This document shows, in pieces, positions 1 through 8,800 of a DNA stretch of 42,310 bases. Numbering within the stretch: position 1 is the first letter of the stretch; each line of letters begins with the position of its first letter. This stretch comes from Clostridiales bacterium (lineage in GTDB: Bacteria; Bacillota; Clostridia; Oscillospirales; CAG-272): contig JAEEJH010000112.1 in assembly GCA_016281775.1 (NCBI GenBank), positions 1-42,310 on the forward strand. Reading direction: 5' to 3'. A program made the translations under genes and the position numbers. The notes beneath the pieces are model-generated. The model was not told the DNA's origin. It ran no database searches and was given only the letters and a program-made list of their open reading frames with translations.

Positions 1-819
1 GAGATACGCTCTGTCCTTACCGAACGGGGTGATTATGAAACTGCCGTCGGAAAGGCGTACCGAATACGTGCCGTGCGTGGCGGTGAAAAGTCCCTGCTTA
101 TAAGAACGTCTGATGAGTTTTATCATCTCGCGGCGCGCTTCGAGTTCTTCGGATGAGCGGCTGTTCGGTATGAAATCGTCCATAAGAAGATGCGCGCGCG
201 TCTCGGTCATTTTTATCGCTTCGGGGCTGAGACGGTTGATCTTGCCGAGTTTTGCGGCGTAGATCTCGAGGTTCGCCGTATAGTCTATCGTTTCGAACAT
301 CATAAACGCCGCGAACATATCCGAAGCGCCTATGCAGACGCCGTGGTTTTCAAGCAGTACGATGTCTATATCTTTTGCGAACTCTTTGCCGATGTTCTCG
401 CCGAGCTCGTCGGAGCCGGGGACGGCGTATTTCGCTATGGACATACGGCTGCAGGTCTTTCTGACCGTGGGTATAAGGTCGAGATCGGGCAGTTTGCGTG
501 CGATCGAGAACGCTACGAGTGCCGGCGGATGCGCGTGGAGCACCGCGTGTATGTCGGGGCGCATTTTATATACCGATTCGTGGAACGGCAGTTCGCTCGA
601 CGGCTTGTGGTTGCCTATGATCTGCCCGTCGGGTTTAACGCAGATAATATCGTTTCTTGTCAGCGTGCCTTTATCTATCGACGCCGGCGTGATCCATATG
701 TTGCCGTCGCGGTCCATGATCGAGAGGTTGCCGCCCGAAGTAGTGGTCAGCCCTCTGTCGTAAATGCGCTGCATGAACATGACAAGCTGATCTGCGGGAT
801 GCATGTAAGTAATATTCAT
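1..819 (-). CDS. Class II aldolase/adducin family protein, tandem-domain, 3' end outside window
   Basis: Class II aldolases are zinc enzymes that cleave or form sugar-phosphate C-C bonds (fuculose-, rhamnulose- or ribulose-phosphate type). The 273 visible residues begin at an ATG preceded by AGGAGA. Residues 1-200 form a full domain: TSGGN (27-31), an SSELPFH stretch with the likely catalytic Glu76, zinc histidines in HAHPP (95, 97) and ENHG (159). From about residue 226 the N-terminal pattern starts again (GLFTATHGTYS, then ITPFGKDR, matching GLTTTSGGN and ITPAS), so the protein seems to carry a second aldolase module that runs off the window. Substrate unknown; the rhamnosidase 8 kb away makes a deoxysugar phosphate possible, but this is only inference. 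Family call strong. Confidence 0.85.
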   Translation of the reverse strand, partial: MNITYMHPADQLVMFMQRIYDRGLTTTSGGNLSIMDRDGNIWITPASIDKGTLTRNDIICVKPDGQIIGNHKPSSELPFHESVYKMRPDIHAVLHAHPPALVAFSIARKLPDLDLIPTVRKTCSRMSIAKYAVPGSDELGENIGKEFAKDIDIVLLENHGVCIGASDMFAAFMMFETIDYTANLEIYAAKLGKINRLSPEAIKMTETRAHLLMDDFIPNSRSSEELEARREMIKLIRRSYKQGLFTATHGTYSVRLSDGSFIITPFGKDRAYL

Positions 820-848
820 TCTGTCTTCTCCTGTGTGTATTTGTTATC

Positions 849-877
849 ATTATATAACCCGTTATCGTAAATATCAA
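849..877 (-). promoter_or_regulatory. Sigma-A-type promoter of the aldolase gene
   Basis: On the minus strand TTGATA (872-877) is separated by 17 bases from TATAAT (849-854), 30 bases upstream of the aldolase start. The -10 is perfect and the -35 has one mismatch. Confidence 0.7.
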
Positions 878-1001
878 TCTTTGTATGCAAACATTTTTTG
901 AATTATTGTATTGCCGCGCTTTCAAAACCGGCGTATTTGCCGTAAAGACGGCGACGGAAACGAAAATAAAGTCAAAAAAACAAATATTTAATATTTATCC
1001 G

Positions 1002-1030
1002 TTGACATATACCGCGTTCGGGCTTAAAAT
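1002..1030 (+). promoter_or_regulatory. Sigma-A-type promoter of the PAP2-SGNH-ManA/ROK operon
   Basis: TTGACA (1002-1007), 17-base spacer, TAAAAT (1025-1030). It lies 30 bases before the TTG start of the PAP2 gene and is divergent from the aldolase promoter. Confidence 0.75.
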
Positions 1031-1060
1031 GTATTCAAAAGGTACAAGGAGGAGTAATAA

Positions 1061-1744
1061 TTGAAAAAAGAATACAGACTTCTGATATGTTCCGCAGCGC
1101 TGCTTTTCGTTTTTATCATTTTTACGGTATTGGTATCGGCCGCGGACGTCAGGCCGGTCGGCTTCGGAGGATCCGACATAGGCTTCGCCGCGCTCAACAC
1201 GGGTTTGCGCGGTTCGCTCGGCGAAAGCAAGTTTTTCGACGTCGTTTCAGACCTGATCCTCATTCTGTCGCTGATGGTCGCCGCGCTGTTCGCCGCTGTC
1301 GGCGTGATACAGCTTTTGAAGAAAAAGAAACTGTTCAAGGTCGATCACGCGGTCCTGCTTCTCGGCGCGGTATATCTTCTGATCGTTTTGTTTTACGCGA
1401 TATTCGAGATCGCGTCGGTCAATTTCAGACCGAACGCCGCGGAAGCCTCGTATCCGTCCTCACACGTCTTTATCGTTCTCGCGGTGACGCTCACCGCCGC
1501 GGTATACGTTAAGGCGAGATGCCGCGACAAAAAACTCACGCTGTACATTTGCGCCGCGTGCGCGGCAGCGGCAGCGCTGACGGCGGTCTGCCGCCTGTTC
1601 TCGGGCGATCACTGGTTTACCGATATAGTCGGAGGACTTTTGCTCGGCGGCTTTCTTGCCACGCTTTACGGCGGAGCGCTGACGCTTGCCGACGCAAAGA
1701 TGAAGAGCGTCCGCAGAAACAGCAAACACGCAAAGTCAAACTGA
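1061..1744 (+). CDS. PAP2-family membrane phosphatase
   Basis: A 227-residue integral membrane protein of the type 2 phosphatidic acid phosphatase superfamily, which removes phosphate from lipid phosphates or undecaprenyl pyrophosphate at the membrane. Seen: several hydrophobic segments (about 8-27, 62-86, 95-118, 135-150, 158-177, 187-205), the PSSH motif (132-135) with catalytic His135, and the third motif RLFSGDHWFTD (178-188) with His184 and Asp188. The first motif is reduced to R-P (123-124) without the usual upstream lysine. The TTG start is chosen because AAGGAGGAG lies directly before it (1046-1054). First gene of an operon with the SGNH hydrolase 17 bases downstream. Substrate cannot be read from sequence. 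Confidence 0.8.
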   Translation: MKKEYRLLICSAALLFVFIIFTVLVSAADVRPVGFGGSDIGFAALNTGLRGSLGESKFFDVVSDLILILSLMVAALFAAVGVIQLLKKKKLFKVDHAVLLLGAVYLLIVLFYAIFEIASVNFRPNAAEASYPSSHVFIVLAVTLTAAVYVKARCRDKKLTLYICAACAAAAALTAVCRLFSGDHWFTDIVGGLLLGGFLATLYGGALTLADAKMKSVRRNSKHAKSN

Positions 1745-1761
1745 CAACGGAGGATAAACAG

Positions 1762-2343
1762 ATGACCAAGATACTTTTTATCGGCAACAGCTATACGTTT
1801 TTTAACGATATGCCGAAGATATTCGAGCGGATATGCATAGAGCACGGAAAAGACGTCCGTGCCGACAGCATAACGTGCGGCGGATATACGCTTTCGCATT
1901 TCGTTTCGGAAGAAAACGAATACGGCGTAAAAATGAGAAAAATGCTTTCCGAATGCGGCTATACTTACGCCGTGATGCAGGAGCAGAGCATAAGACCCGC
2001 AAATCAACCCGAGACGTTTATATCGTCGGCAAAAAAACTTACCGGGATCGTCCGCTCTTACGGCGCGGAGCCGGTGTTTTATGAGACCTGGGCGAGAGCA
2101 GACGGATCGGATACGCTTGAAAAATTCAGCTGGACGCGCGACGAAATGCAGTCGCTGTTAAGACAGGCGTACGAAAGAGCCGCTGAAGAGACGGGCGCGA
2201 AACTCGTTTACGCCGGGGAGCGCGTAAGCGAAGCGTATAAAAACGGAGAGGCCGTCATTTGCGACGACAAAAGCCACCCGACGCCGCTGGGATCCGAAAT
2301 CATCGCGGAAGAATTTTACCGCGCGCTCGAAGATATTTTATGA
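1762..2343 (+). CDS. SGNH/GDSL-like hydrolase (DUF4886-like)
   Basis: A 193-residue protein without signal peptide, probably a cytoplasmic esterase or deacetylase of the SGNH fold. The block I motif is FIGNSYT, with Ser10 as likely nucleophile, and the C-terminal DKSHPT motif supplies Asp169 and His172 of the triad. The N-terminal pattern resembles the DUF4886 group found beside carbohydrate genes in Bacteroidetes and Clostridia. The ATG follows CGGAGG, 17 bases after the PAP2 stop; the next gene starts 10 bases after its stop, so the three genes are very likely one transcript. Substrate unknown. Confidence 0.75.
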   Translation: MTKILFIGNSYTFFNDMPKIFERICIEHGKDVRADSITCGGYTLSHFVSEENEYGVKMRKMLSECGYTYAVMQEQSIRPANQPETFISSAKKLTGIVRSYGAEPVFYETWARADGSDTLEKFSWTRDEMQSLLRQAYERAAEETGAKLVYAGERVSEAYKNGEAVICDDKSHPTPLGSEIIAEEFYRALEDIL

Positions 2344-2353
2344 GGACGAGGAT

Positions 2354-4204
2354 ATGGAGATCGAAAAACTGATACCCGAATGCAAAAACAATCTCTGGGG
2401 CGGTGAAAAGCTCGTTGCCGGATACGGAAAGAAGACCGACAAAACGCCCTGCGCCGAGAGCTGGGAGCTTTCGTTTCATCCGGACGGACTGACGCGCATC
2501 TCAGACGGCAGAACGCTTGCCGAAGCCGTTACGGCGAAGGATCTCGGTACGAACTGCGCCGGCTTCGACTTTTTTCCCGTACTCGTAAAATTCATCGACG
2601 CGAAAGCCGATCTGTCGGTACAGGTACACCCCGACGACAAAACGGCGCAGAAACTCGGTTCGTACGGCAAAACGGAAATGTGGTACGTAGTCGAAGCCGA
2701 TCCCGGCGCGTTCATTTATCTCGGTCTCAAAGCCGATACGACTAAAGAAGAACTTGAAGCGACGGCTGAAAACGGCACGCTGACAGAGCTGTTAAACAAG
2801 ATCGAATGCAAAAAAGGCGACGTGTTTTTTATCCCGTCGGGTACGGTACACGCCATAGGCGGAGGCTGTCTGATGTGCGAGATACAACAGAACAGCAACG
2901 TTACGTACCGTCTTTACGATTATAAAAGAAAAGACAAAAACGGCAGGGAGCGCGAGCTGCATATAAAAGAGGCCGTCTCGTGCGCCGATCTGCATCCGTA
3001 CCGCGGAAGAAAACGCGGCGCGGTCTGCCCGGACGGCGAGCTGATCGGCGCGGGCAGATATTTCTCGGCGTACCGGTTCGACTGCGAGGATAAAGCCGAG
3101 ATAAAGCGCGACAAGGCGTCGTTCAAGTGCCTTACCTGCCTTGACGGAGAAGGGAACGTCGGCGGAATCGACGTAAGAAAAGGCGATTCGCTGTTCATAG
3201 CCGCCGGAGATGGAGCCGTAAAGCTTTGCGGCGATATGAGCTTCATAATAACGGCGGTGCGCCGCTACGCCGTCGGTATAGATCTCGGCGGCACGTTCAT
3301 AAAAGGCGGCGTGGTAGACGATCTCGGCAATCTGATATCGAGCGGCAAAACGCCGACCGAAAGCAAAAACGGAGCCGAAGCCGTATGCCGCAATATAGCC
3401 GGTCTGTGTTCCGAATTGCTTGAAAAAGCCGGGCTGACCGACGAAGACGTCTGCGGTATCGGCGCGGGAGTACCGGGCATGATAGACAGAGCGCGCGGCG
3501 AGGTCGTTTATTCGAACAACCTCAGATGGAAACATTTCATGATAAAAGAGACGGTACAAAAGCTTACCGGACTGCCCGTCACCGTAGCGAACGACGCGAA
3601 CGTCGCCGCGCTCGGCGAGGCGCGTTACGGCGCCGGCAAAGGGCTTGAAAACGTGATAATGCTTACGCTCGGTACGGGCGTCGGCGGCGGTATGATACTC
3701 AACGGCAGGCTTTACGAAGGCAACCGTTCCGCCGGAGCGGAGCTCGGTCACATGGCGATCATCAAAGACGGCGAGCCGTGCACCTGCGGCAGACGCGGCT
3801 GCCTCGAGGCGTACGCCTCAGCGACCGCGCTGATACGGGATACAAAACGCGCCATGATAAATCATCCCGAGAGCAAAATGAATGAAGTGAATACGGACGA
3901 AGTCGACGGCAGAACGGCGTTTACGTATGAAAAAGAAGACGAAACCGCAAAGCGCGTGGTCGAGGATTATTTAGGTTACATCGCCTGCGGCATAGCCGAT
4001 CTGTGCAATATCTTCCGCCCGGAGGTGATCCTTATAGGCGGCGGCATCGGCAAAGAGGGCAGAGCGATGACCGACAGAATACAGGCGCTCGTCAAGCCCG
4101 ACGTATTCGGCGGCGATCTCGGTCCCGCCGTGCCGGTGATCCCCGCCGCGCTCGGCAACTCGGCCGGCACGCTCGGCGCCGCCGCGCTGGCGTTTGAAAA
4201 ATGA
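2354..4204 (+). CDS. Fusion of class I mannose-6-phosphate isomerase and ROK-family sugar kinase
   Basis: A 616-residue two-enzyme protein. Residues 1-300 are a short (Bacillus-type) ManA interconverting mannose-6-P and fructose-6-P: zinc ligands are visible in QVHPDD (His92), EMWY (Glu108) and GTVHAIG (His166), plus IQQNSNVTYRLYDY. Residues 304-616 are a complete ROK kinase: phosphate loop GIDLGGTFIKGG (308-319), catalytic Asp414 in VANDANVAALGE, GAELGH (461-466) and the ROK zinc motif CTCGRRGCLE (476-485). The two are joined by about ten residues with no stop or internal Shine-Dalgarno. Fusion would couple sugar phosphorylation (fructose, mannose or glucose) to isomerisation. Both halves keep their key residues. 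Third gene of the operon. Confidence 0.9.
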   Translation: MEIEKLIPECKNNLWGGEKLVAGYGKKTDKTPCAESWELSFHPDGLTRISDGRTLAEAVTAKDLGTNCAGFDFFPVLVKFIDAKADLSVQVHPDDKTAQKLGSYGKTEMWYVVEADPGAFIYLGLKADTTKEELEATAENGTLTELLNKIECKKGDVFFIPSGTVHAIGGGCLMCEIQQNSNVTYRLYDYKRKDKNGRERELHIKEAVSCADLHPYRGRKRGAVCPDGELIGAGRYFSAYRFDCEDKAEIKRDKASFKCLTCLDGEGNVGGIDVRKGDSLFIAAGDGAVKLCGDMSFIITAVRRYAVGIDLGGTFIKGGVVDDLGNLISSGKTPTESKNGAEAVCRNIAGLCSELLEKAGLTDEDVCGIGAGVPGMIDRARGEVVYSNNLRWKHFMIKETVQKLTGLPVTVANDANVAALGEARYGAGKGLENVIMLTLGTGVGGGMILNGRLYEGNRSAGAELGHMAIIKDGEPCTCGRRGCLEAYASATALIRDTKRAMINHPESKMNEVNTDEVDGRTAFTYEKEDETAKRVVEDYLGYIACGIADLCNIFRPEVILIGGGIGKEGRAMTDRIQALVKPDVFGGDLGPAVPVIPAALGNSAGTLGAAALAFEK

Positions 4205-4207
4205 TGA

Positions 4208-4526
4208 TTGACGCTTTGCGTCAAATTATGCGTCCTTCGGACATGACGTTTGCTTGCAAATGATGTACGTCCCGTACGGGAATCCCCAGCGTTCACTTTG
4301 TTCGCGTCGGGGAACCCCTATAACATCTCCGAAGGAGATATATAGCATTCGCGAGAGCGAATATATCGTGTCTGCGTAAGCAGATATATCGCATCGCCGT
4401 AAGACGATATATCGCCGAAAAAAGCGATATGTTTTTATGAACGCGATATGCCCTGCGGGCGCGATACGCCGCAAGCGGCGTGAATTAAGGTATCGCTTCG
4501 CTGTTTCCGTGTGCCGTACGGCACCC
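4208..4526. repeat. Mini-hairpin array 1
   Basis: This gene-free stretch is packed with short inverted repeats, each with a different stem. Examples: TTGACGC-ttt-GCGTCAA (4208-4224), GTCC-ttc-GGAC (4232-4242), CCCGTACGGG (4271-4280), ATCTCC-gaa-GGAGAT (4325-4339), ATTCGC-gaga-GCGAAT (4347-4362) and TCTGC-gtaa-GCAGA (4371-4384). More follow up to GTGCCGTACGGCAC near 4510-4523. From 4339 on, successive stems are joined by an ATATATCG-like linker. Part may terminate transcription of the ManA/ROK operon. No credible coding region. Confidence 0.7.
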
Positions 4527-4610
4527 TTGGGGATCGCCCACCCTACTGACCCCCAAACCCCCTACTCCCTCCCAAGCGATAAAAGATCTCTTGGGGCCGC
4601 GCGGCAGGCG
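4524..4610 (+). repeat. Dispersed intergenic repeat, copy 1
   Basis: The sequence runs from CCTTGGGGAT through CCCAAACCCCCTACTCCCTC to TTGGGGCCGCGCGGCAGG. Related copies in the same orientation are at 41743-41830 and 42093-42310. Its core (about 4550-4590) matches the window end (42270-42310) with about one difference. CCTTGGGG and the CCCCAAA that follows can pair. It has no open frame of its own worth calling. Confidence 0.75.
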
Positions 4611-4809
4611 GCGAAAAACCCCGTTGGAATAACGGGGGATGGTGGGGTGACGGGGTTCTCCGAAAAACGAACGGTAAGCGCGAATATAATTCGAAGAGAC
4701 ACGCACTCGACGACCCATTGAAACGCTCAGCACGAGTGGTATTCGGAGGCCGTAGAGGCGATTCACGGATCGCCGGCCTTACATACACGATAAAAATGCA
4801 ATAAACGAT

Positions 4810-4838
4810 AAAACCTTCCCTGCAAAGAGAAGGTTTTT
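4810..4838 (-). terminator. Terminator of the rhamnosidase operon
   Basis: Inverted repeat AAAACCTTC (4810-4818) / GAAGGTTTT (4829-4837), 18 bases past the stop of the last minus-strand gene. The T-rich side is moderate in both directions. Confidence 0.6.
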
Positions 4839-4855
4839 GCGTATTGATAAGAACT

Positions 4856-5815
4856 TTATCTTATAAAGATTTCTTTGCCGCCGCTTTCGTATGCGGCGAG
4901 GATGACTTTGACGGAACGTGACGCTTCTTCCGCGCCTATGGGGAAACGTCTGCCTTCCTCTATGCAGGAGTAAAAGTCGTTTATCAGCGCCTCGTGACCA
5001 CTGCCGTAGCATTTTTTGCCGAGCGCCTCGTATTTTTCTTTGAATCTGATCGCCTCGCCGTTGATCACGACCGAACCGGGAGTCACTTTTATTATCTCGT
5101 CAGCGGTTTTGACGGTAAGCTCGACCGGCATATCGGCAGGCGAACCGTTAGTCGCGAAAAACACGAATCCCGTGTCTCCTTTTCCGATTATGACGGCGGA
5201 GTCCTCGACCTCTATCGCGTTTTGAAGCGTGAGATTCGATACTGACGCCGTGACCGAATCGGGCGCGCCGGTGAGCCACAGAACGAGATCGAGCGTGTGA
5301 AGAGCCTGATTTATCAGCACTCCGCCGCCCTCGGTACCCCATTTTCCGCGCCACGGCGCGGAAGCGTAATACGCCGCGTCTCTGTGCCACGCCACGGCCC
5401 CGGTTACGGAGACGATCTTTTTGCCTTTGAGATATTCTTTTATATAGAGGTTTTCGCCGTTGTACCTGTTTTGAAGGCAAACGCCGAAATTCGCTTTGCT
5501 TATTCTTTCGGCTCGTTTTATTTTTTCGATCTCGTCAAGCGAGATGCAGAGCGGCTTTTCGCAAAGCGTATGTATACCGCGGGAAAGCGCTTCGCAGATC
5601 ATTTCGGCGTGCAGATAATGCGGAGTGCATATATGCACGGCGTCGGGCTTCACCTCTTCGAGCATGCGGATATAATCGGTGTAAACGGGCAGAGAAGAGA
5701 ATCTGCTCAGCTTTTCTTCATTGATATCGCATACGGCGCAAAGATCGCCGCGCTTCTGCAGTATCGCCGCGTGTACCGGGCCTATAACGCCGGCGCCTAT
5801 AAGTGCTGTTCTCAT
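4856..5815 (-). CDS. Gfo/Idh/MocA-family oxidoreductase
   Basis: A 319-residue NAD(P)-dependent dehydrogenase of the glucose-fructose oxidoreductase/inositol dehydrogenase family, acting on a sugar, sugar acid or cyclitol in the cytoplasm. Seen: N-terminal dinucleotide fold with GAGVIG (7-12), the EKPL motif near residue 87, and the catalytic segment GGGVLINQALHTLD with the conserved histidine. Start ATG is preceded by GGAGG. It is the last gene of a minus-strand operon, 10 bases after the 1039-residue protein, and ends just before a hairpin terminator. The neighbouring rhamnosidase suggests a plant- or glycan-derived sugar as substrate, but this cannot be read from the sequence. Confidence 0.85.
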   Translation of the reverse strand: MRTALIGAGVIGPVHAAILQKRGDLCAVCDINEEKLSRFSSLPVYTDYIRMLEEVKPDAVHICTPHYLHAEMICEALSRGIHTLCEKPLCISLDEIEKIKRAERISKANFGVCLQNRYNGENLYIKEYLKGKKIVSVTGAVAWHRDAAYYASAPWRGKWGTEGGGVLINQALHTLDLVLWLTGAPDSVTASVSNLTLQNAIEVEDSAVIIGKGDTGFVFFATNGSPADMPVELTVKTADEIIKVTPGSVVINGEAIRFKEKYEALGKKCYGSGHEALINDFYSCIEEGRRFPIGAEEASRSVKVILAAYESGGKEIFIR

Positions 5816-5825
5816 ACATCCTCCG

Positions 5826-8800
5826 TCATTTGCCCGATCTGAGCTGTTTCAGCTCATCGTAACGGTTTTGTATCATTTGCTTGAATTCGTCCCAGAGCCC
5901 GCATTCCCTTATCGTCTGCGGACAGTTTTTGCCCGAATAATCGTAATGCTGCGTCACGGCTCTTATCGACAGGTTGTATTTGTGCATCAGCTCGGCGCAG
6001 AGCATGGCGGCGTTTTCGAGCGATTCTCTGAAATATTTCGAGCACTTCGTTTCGCCGTTCGTTTCGTGGTTGACGCATATCTCTATGCCGATGCCGTACG
6101 TGTTGCCCTTGCCCTCTCTGCCGTCGCCCGCGTGCCAGGCGCGCTCCTCTTCGGGCAGATGCTTGTATATCGACGTGTCGTCGACGGTGAAGTGCCACGA
6201 CGTCTGCGTTCCGTCGGCTATAACGTAATTGCGGTGCGCAAGCGCGTCCGCGCCGGACGAGAAGTTGCCCGTATTGTGTACAACTATGTATCTGACCTTG
6301 AAATTGCCGCCGGGGCGGTTGTATCTGCCTTCGGGCACGTAGTCGGCGACGACGAGTATATCGCGGTCGGTACCTTCGCCGATGCGCCAGGTGTATCTGT
6401 CGGGATGAGTCTGAACGATATATACGACGCCTCTCCATATAGCTTCGAATTCGGTCGCCTTGTATTTGACGCTGACGTCTCTCTGCGCCGGATCGTTTGA
6501 AAGATACCAGAGCTCGCCGTCGATATATTCAAAGCCCGTGACCGTAAGAAGATGGCCGCTCGTGCTGTAATCCGGATAGCCGGACTCTGTAAGCTGCCCC
6601 TTTTTGATCGCTACCGAGCATACGACCGCCGTGCCTTTCGACACCGCGTTCATAAGCGCGTTTCTGTCGAAGATATCGAGGTACGCGTTATATCCGAGCT
6701 CGCCCGCGTAGGCGACGTTGAAAGACCAGTTTCCGTAGATGTTCTCACCGTTGTCGTAAACTCCCGCCGCAGTGTCGGCCGGCTTGAGTTTTTCGCCGAG
6801 TTTGTCGAGTACCATGGTCAGCGACGTCGGCGAGCAGATACGCCCGCCTATTTCCGGCACGTCGTACTGATAGTATTTCGGCAGCGTTACGACGGCTGAC
6901 GGCGTTCTCGTCTCTTTCGTTATGAGCCCTTTTTCTTTATTGCAGGCGAGCGTGAAATTGTAAAGAACGGGAGAAGTATCGAGAGTCTTTCTTAAAACGG
7001 CTTTGACTCTGACCTTGCCGCCGCATTTCTTTTTCAGATTCAGCGTGTCTGTATCTATTTTGCCGTCCTTATCCGACGAAGACAGACTTTTAGACTCGCC
7101 TTCGATCTGCGACCATACGCCCCACGAGTACCAGCCGGTATAGCTCCCGTCGTCCTTTTTCGCCGAGACGGATATCTCGACCGTACCGCCTGCCGTGTTC
7201 GCGTTCCATGAAGCGACGAGCATATCGAACTCGCCGCCGAGGTCGATATCCGAAGATATGAACACGCCCTCGCTGTATCCCGGCGCGAGCATCAGCCCGT
7301 CGTTTTTGAATATGACGCCGTCGAAGCACCCGTCGAATTCGTTTGCCGAGAGCATTTTAGCTTTGTGAAACAGTTTCGTATCGTTTTTGTAAAAATCTTT
7401 CGATTCGTTTTCCGGAAAAGTATCGGCTATACTGTAAGATGTGATCTTTTTCATACCGTTTTTCGTCCTCTCAAATCCGTCTATCGCCGCCTGCCTGCCG
7501 TTCTGCTTTGCGAGCTCCGTTATTCCGTAAGAAAGAGCGAGATCGAACTGCTCGAAGTATGCGACGCACTCGTTTATCTCATCCTTGCTGCCGGTCGCTC
7601 CGGCGGTGTTGCCGGTCTTGTGGTTGTATGAACGCGACGTGCGCGGATTGTGCGTTTTATCGGCCATGACCGTCTTGTCGGCGTTGACGAACGAACCGCG
7701 CATATACGTATTCTGAATATAAACGGTCTTTCTTTCGGAGGTCAGGATGTTTTCGCCGACTAAAAACATACCGTCTGCCGGTATGCCGAGCAGATCGAGC
7801 AGAGTCGGCATAACGTCGGTCTGGCTGACGAGCTTGTCGTATACCGACGCCTCGCCGAGCTTTATCACGACCGGTACGGTTATGCGGTCTTTTAGCGTAT
7901 ACTTGCCGAATACGTCTTTCAGAACCGCCGCGTCGGTCTTGTCTTCGGGATCGTAACGGCACGGCGTGCCGGTCACGACTATCACGGTGTCGTTATATAC
8001 GTTTTTCGCCTTGAGTTTTTCGATGAAGCGGCCGACGCGTTCGTCGGCTTCGTGTACTGCGTTAAGATAATCCGCGGCTTTGCCCGATGCAAACGCCGGG
8101 TTTTCGGGAAGAAAATACGGATATACCGTGCAGTCGCACGATATGACGGCGTAAAACGCTCCGCCGAAATCGATCTTCTTCGCCGCGAGATCGAAAGAAT
8201 CCTCGCCGCCCCCGCCGTACGTAAGGGAATAAGCGTATTCATATTCGCCGGTAACGGCTTCGTCTGCTTCTCCGTAAGAGAACGAATAAGTCCCGTATCC
8301 CATATCGCGCAAAACGGACGGCAGGCCGCAAAAGCCCGCGCCGTAAGACTGCGAGACAGGGTTTTCGAAAGGCGGCGCGTAAAGAGAATTGTCGAGAACG
8401 AACTGAAGCGCGGAGGCGTTTTCCGCCGCGGATATCGCGTTGGAGCAGTAAAGCGATTCGTTACACAGCGCGTTGATATTCGGCGTTATCGCCGCTCTGC
8501 CGTATTCCGCGCCTATCAGCCTGCCGATAAGCCCCGGTACCTCGATTATAACGACGTTTTTGCCCTGAAATTCGCCGTGTCTTTTGCTCTGTACCGTTTC
8601 GCGCGGGAAGACAGAGAGCGGCTCTGCCGGCTGTTCGGTCGCCGCTTCGGTCCGCGCCGCCGTTTCAGCCGCGGTCGCCGCGGCCGTCACCGGCTGCGTA
8701 TCGGCTGACGCTTCTTTCGGCCGGTTGGTGATCAGAAATACGGCTAAAAGCGCACCTATGACGGCGGCAGCCGCCGCAATGATCGCGATTATAAGCTTTT

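Noticed and set aside
4208-4526. Possible CRISPR array
   Set aside because: The constant part is only about eight bases and the variable part is palindromic; there are no unique spacers of CRISPR length and no cas genes.
4437-4788. Short open frames inside the intergenic repeat, and similar ones at 41628-42112
   Set aside because: They translate the repeat and hairpin DNA itself, lack ribosome binding sites and differ between repeat copies.
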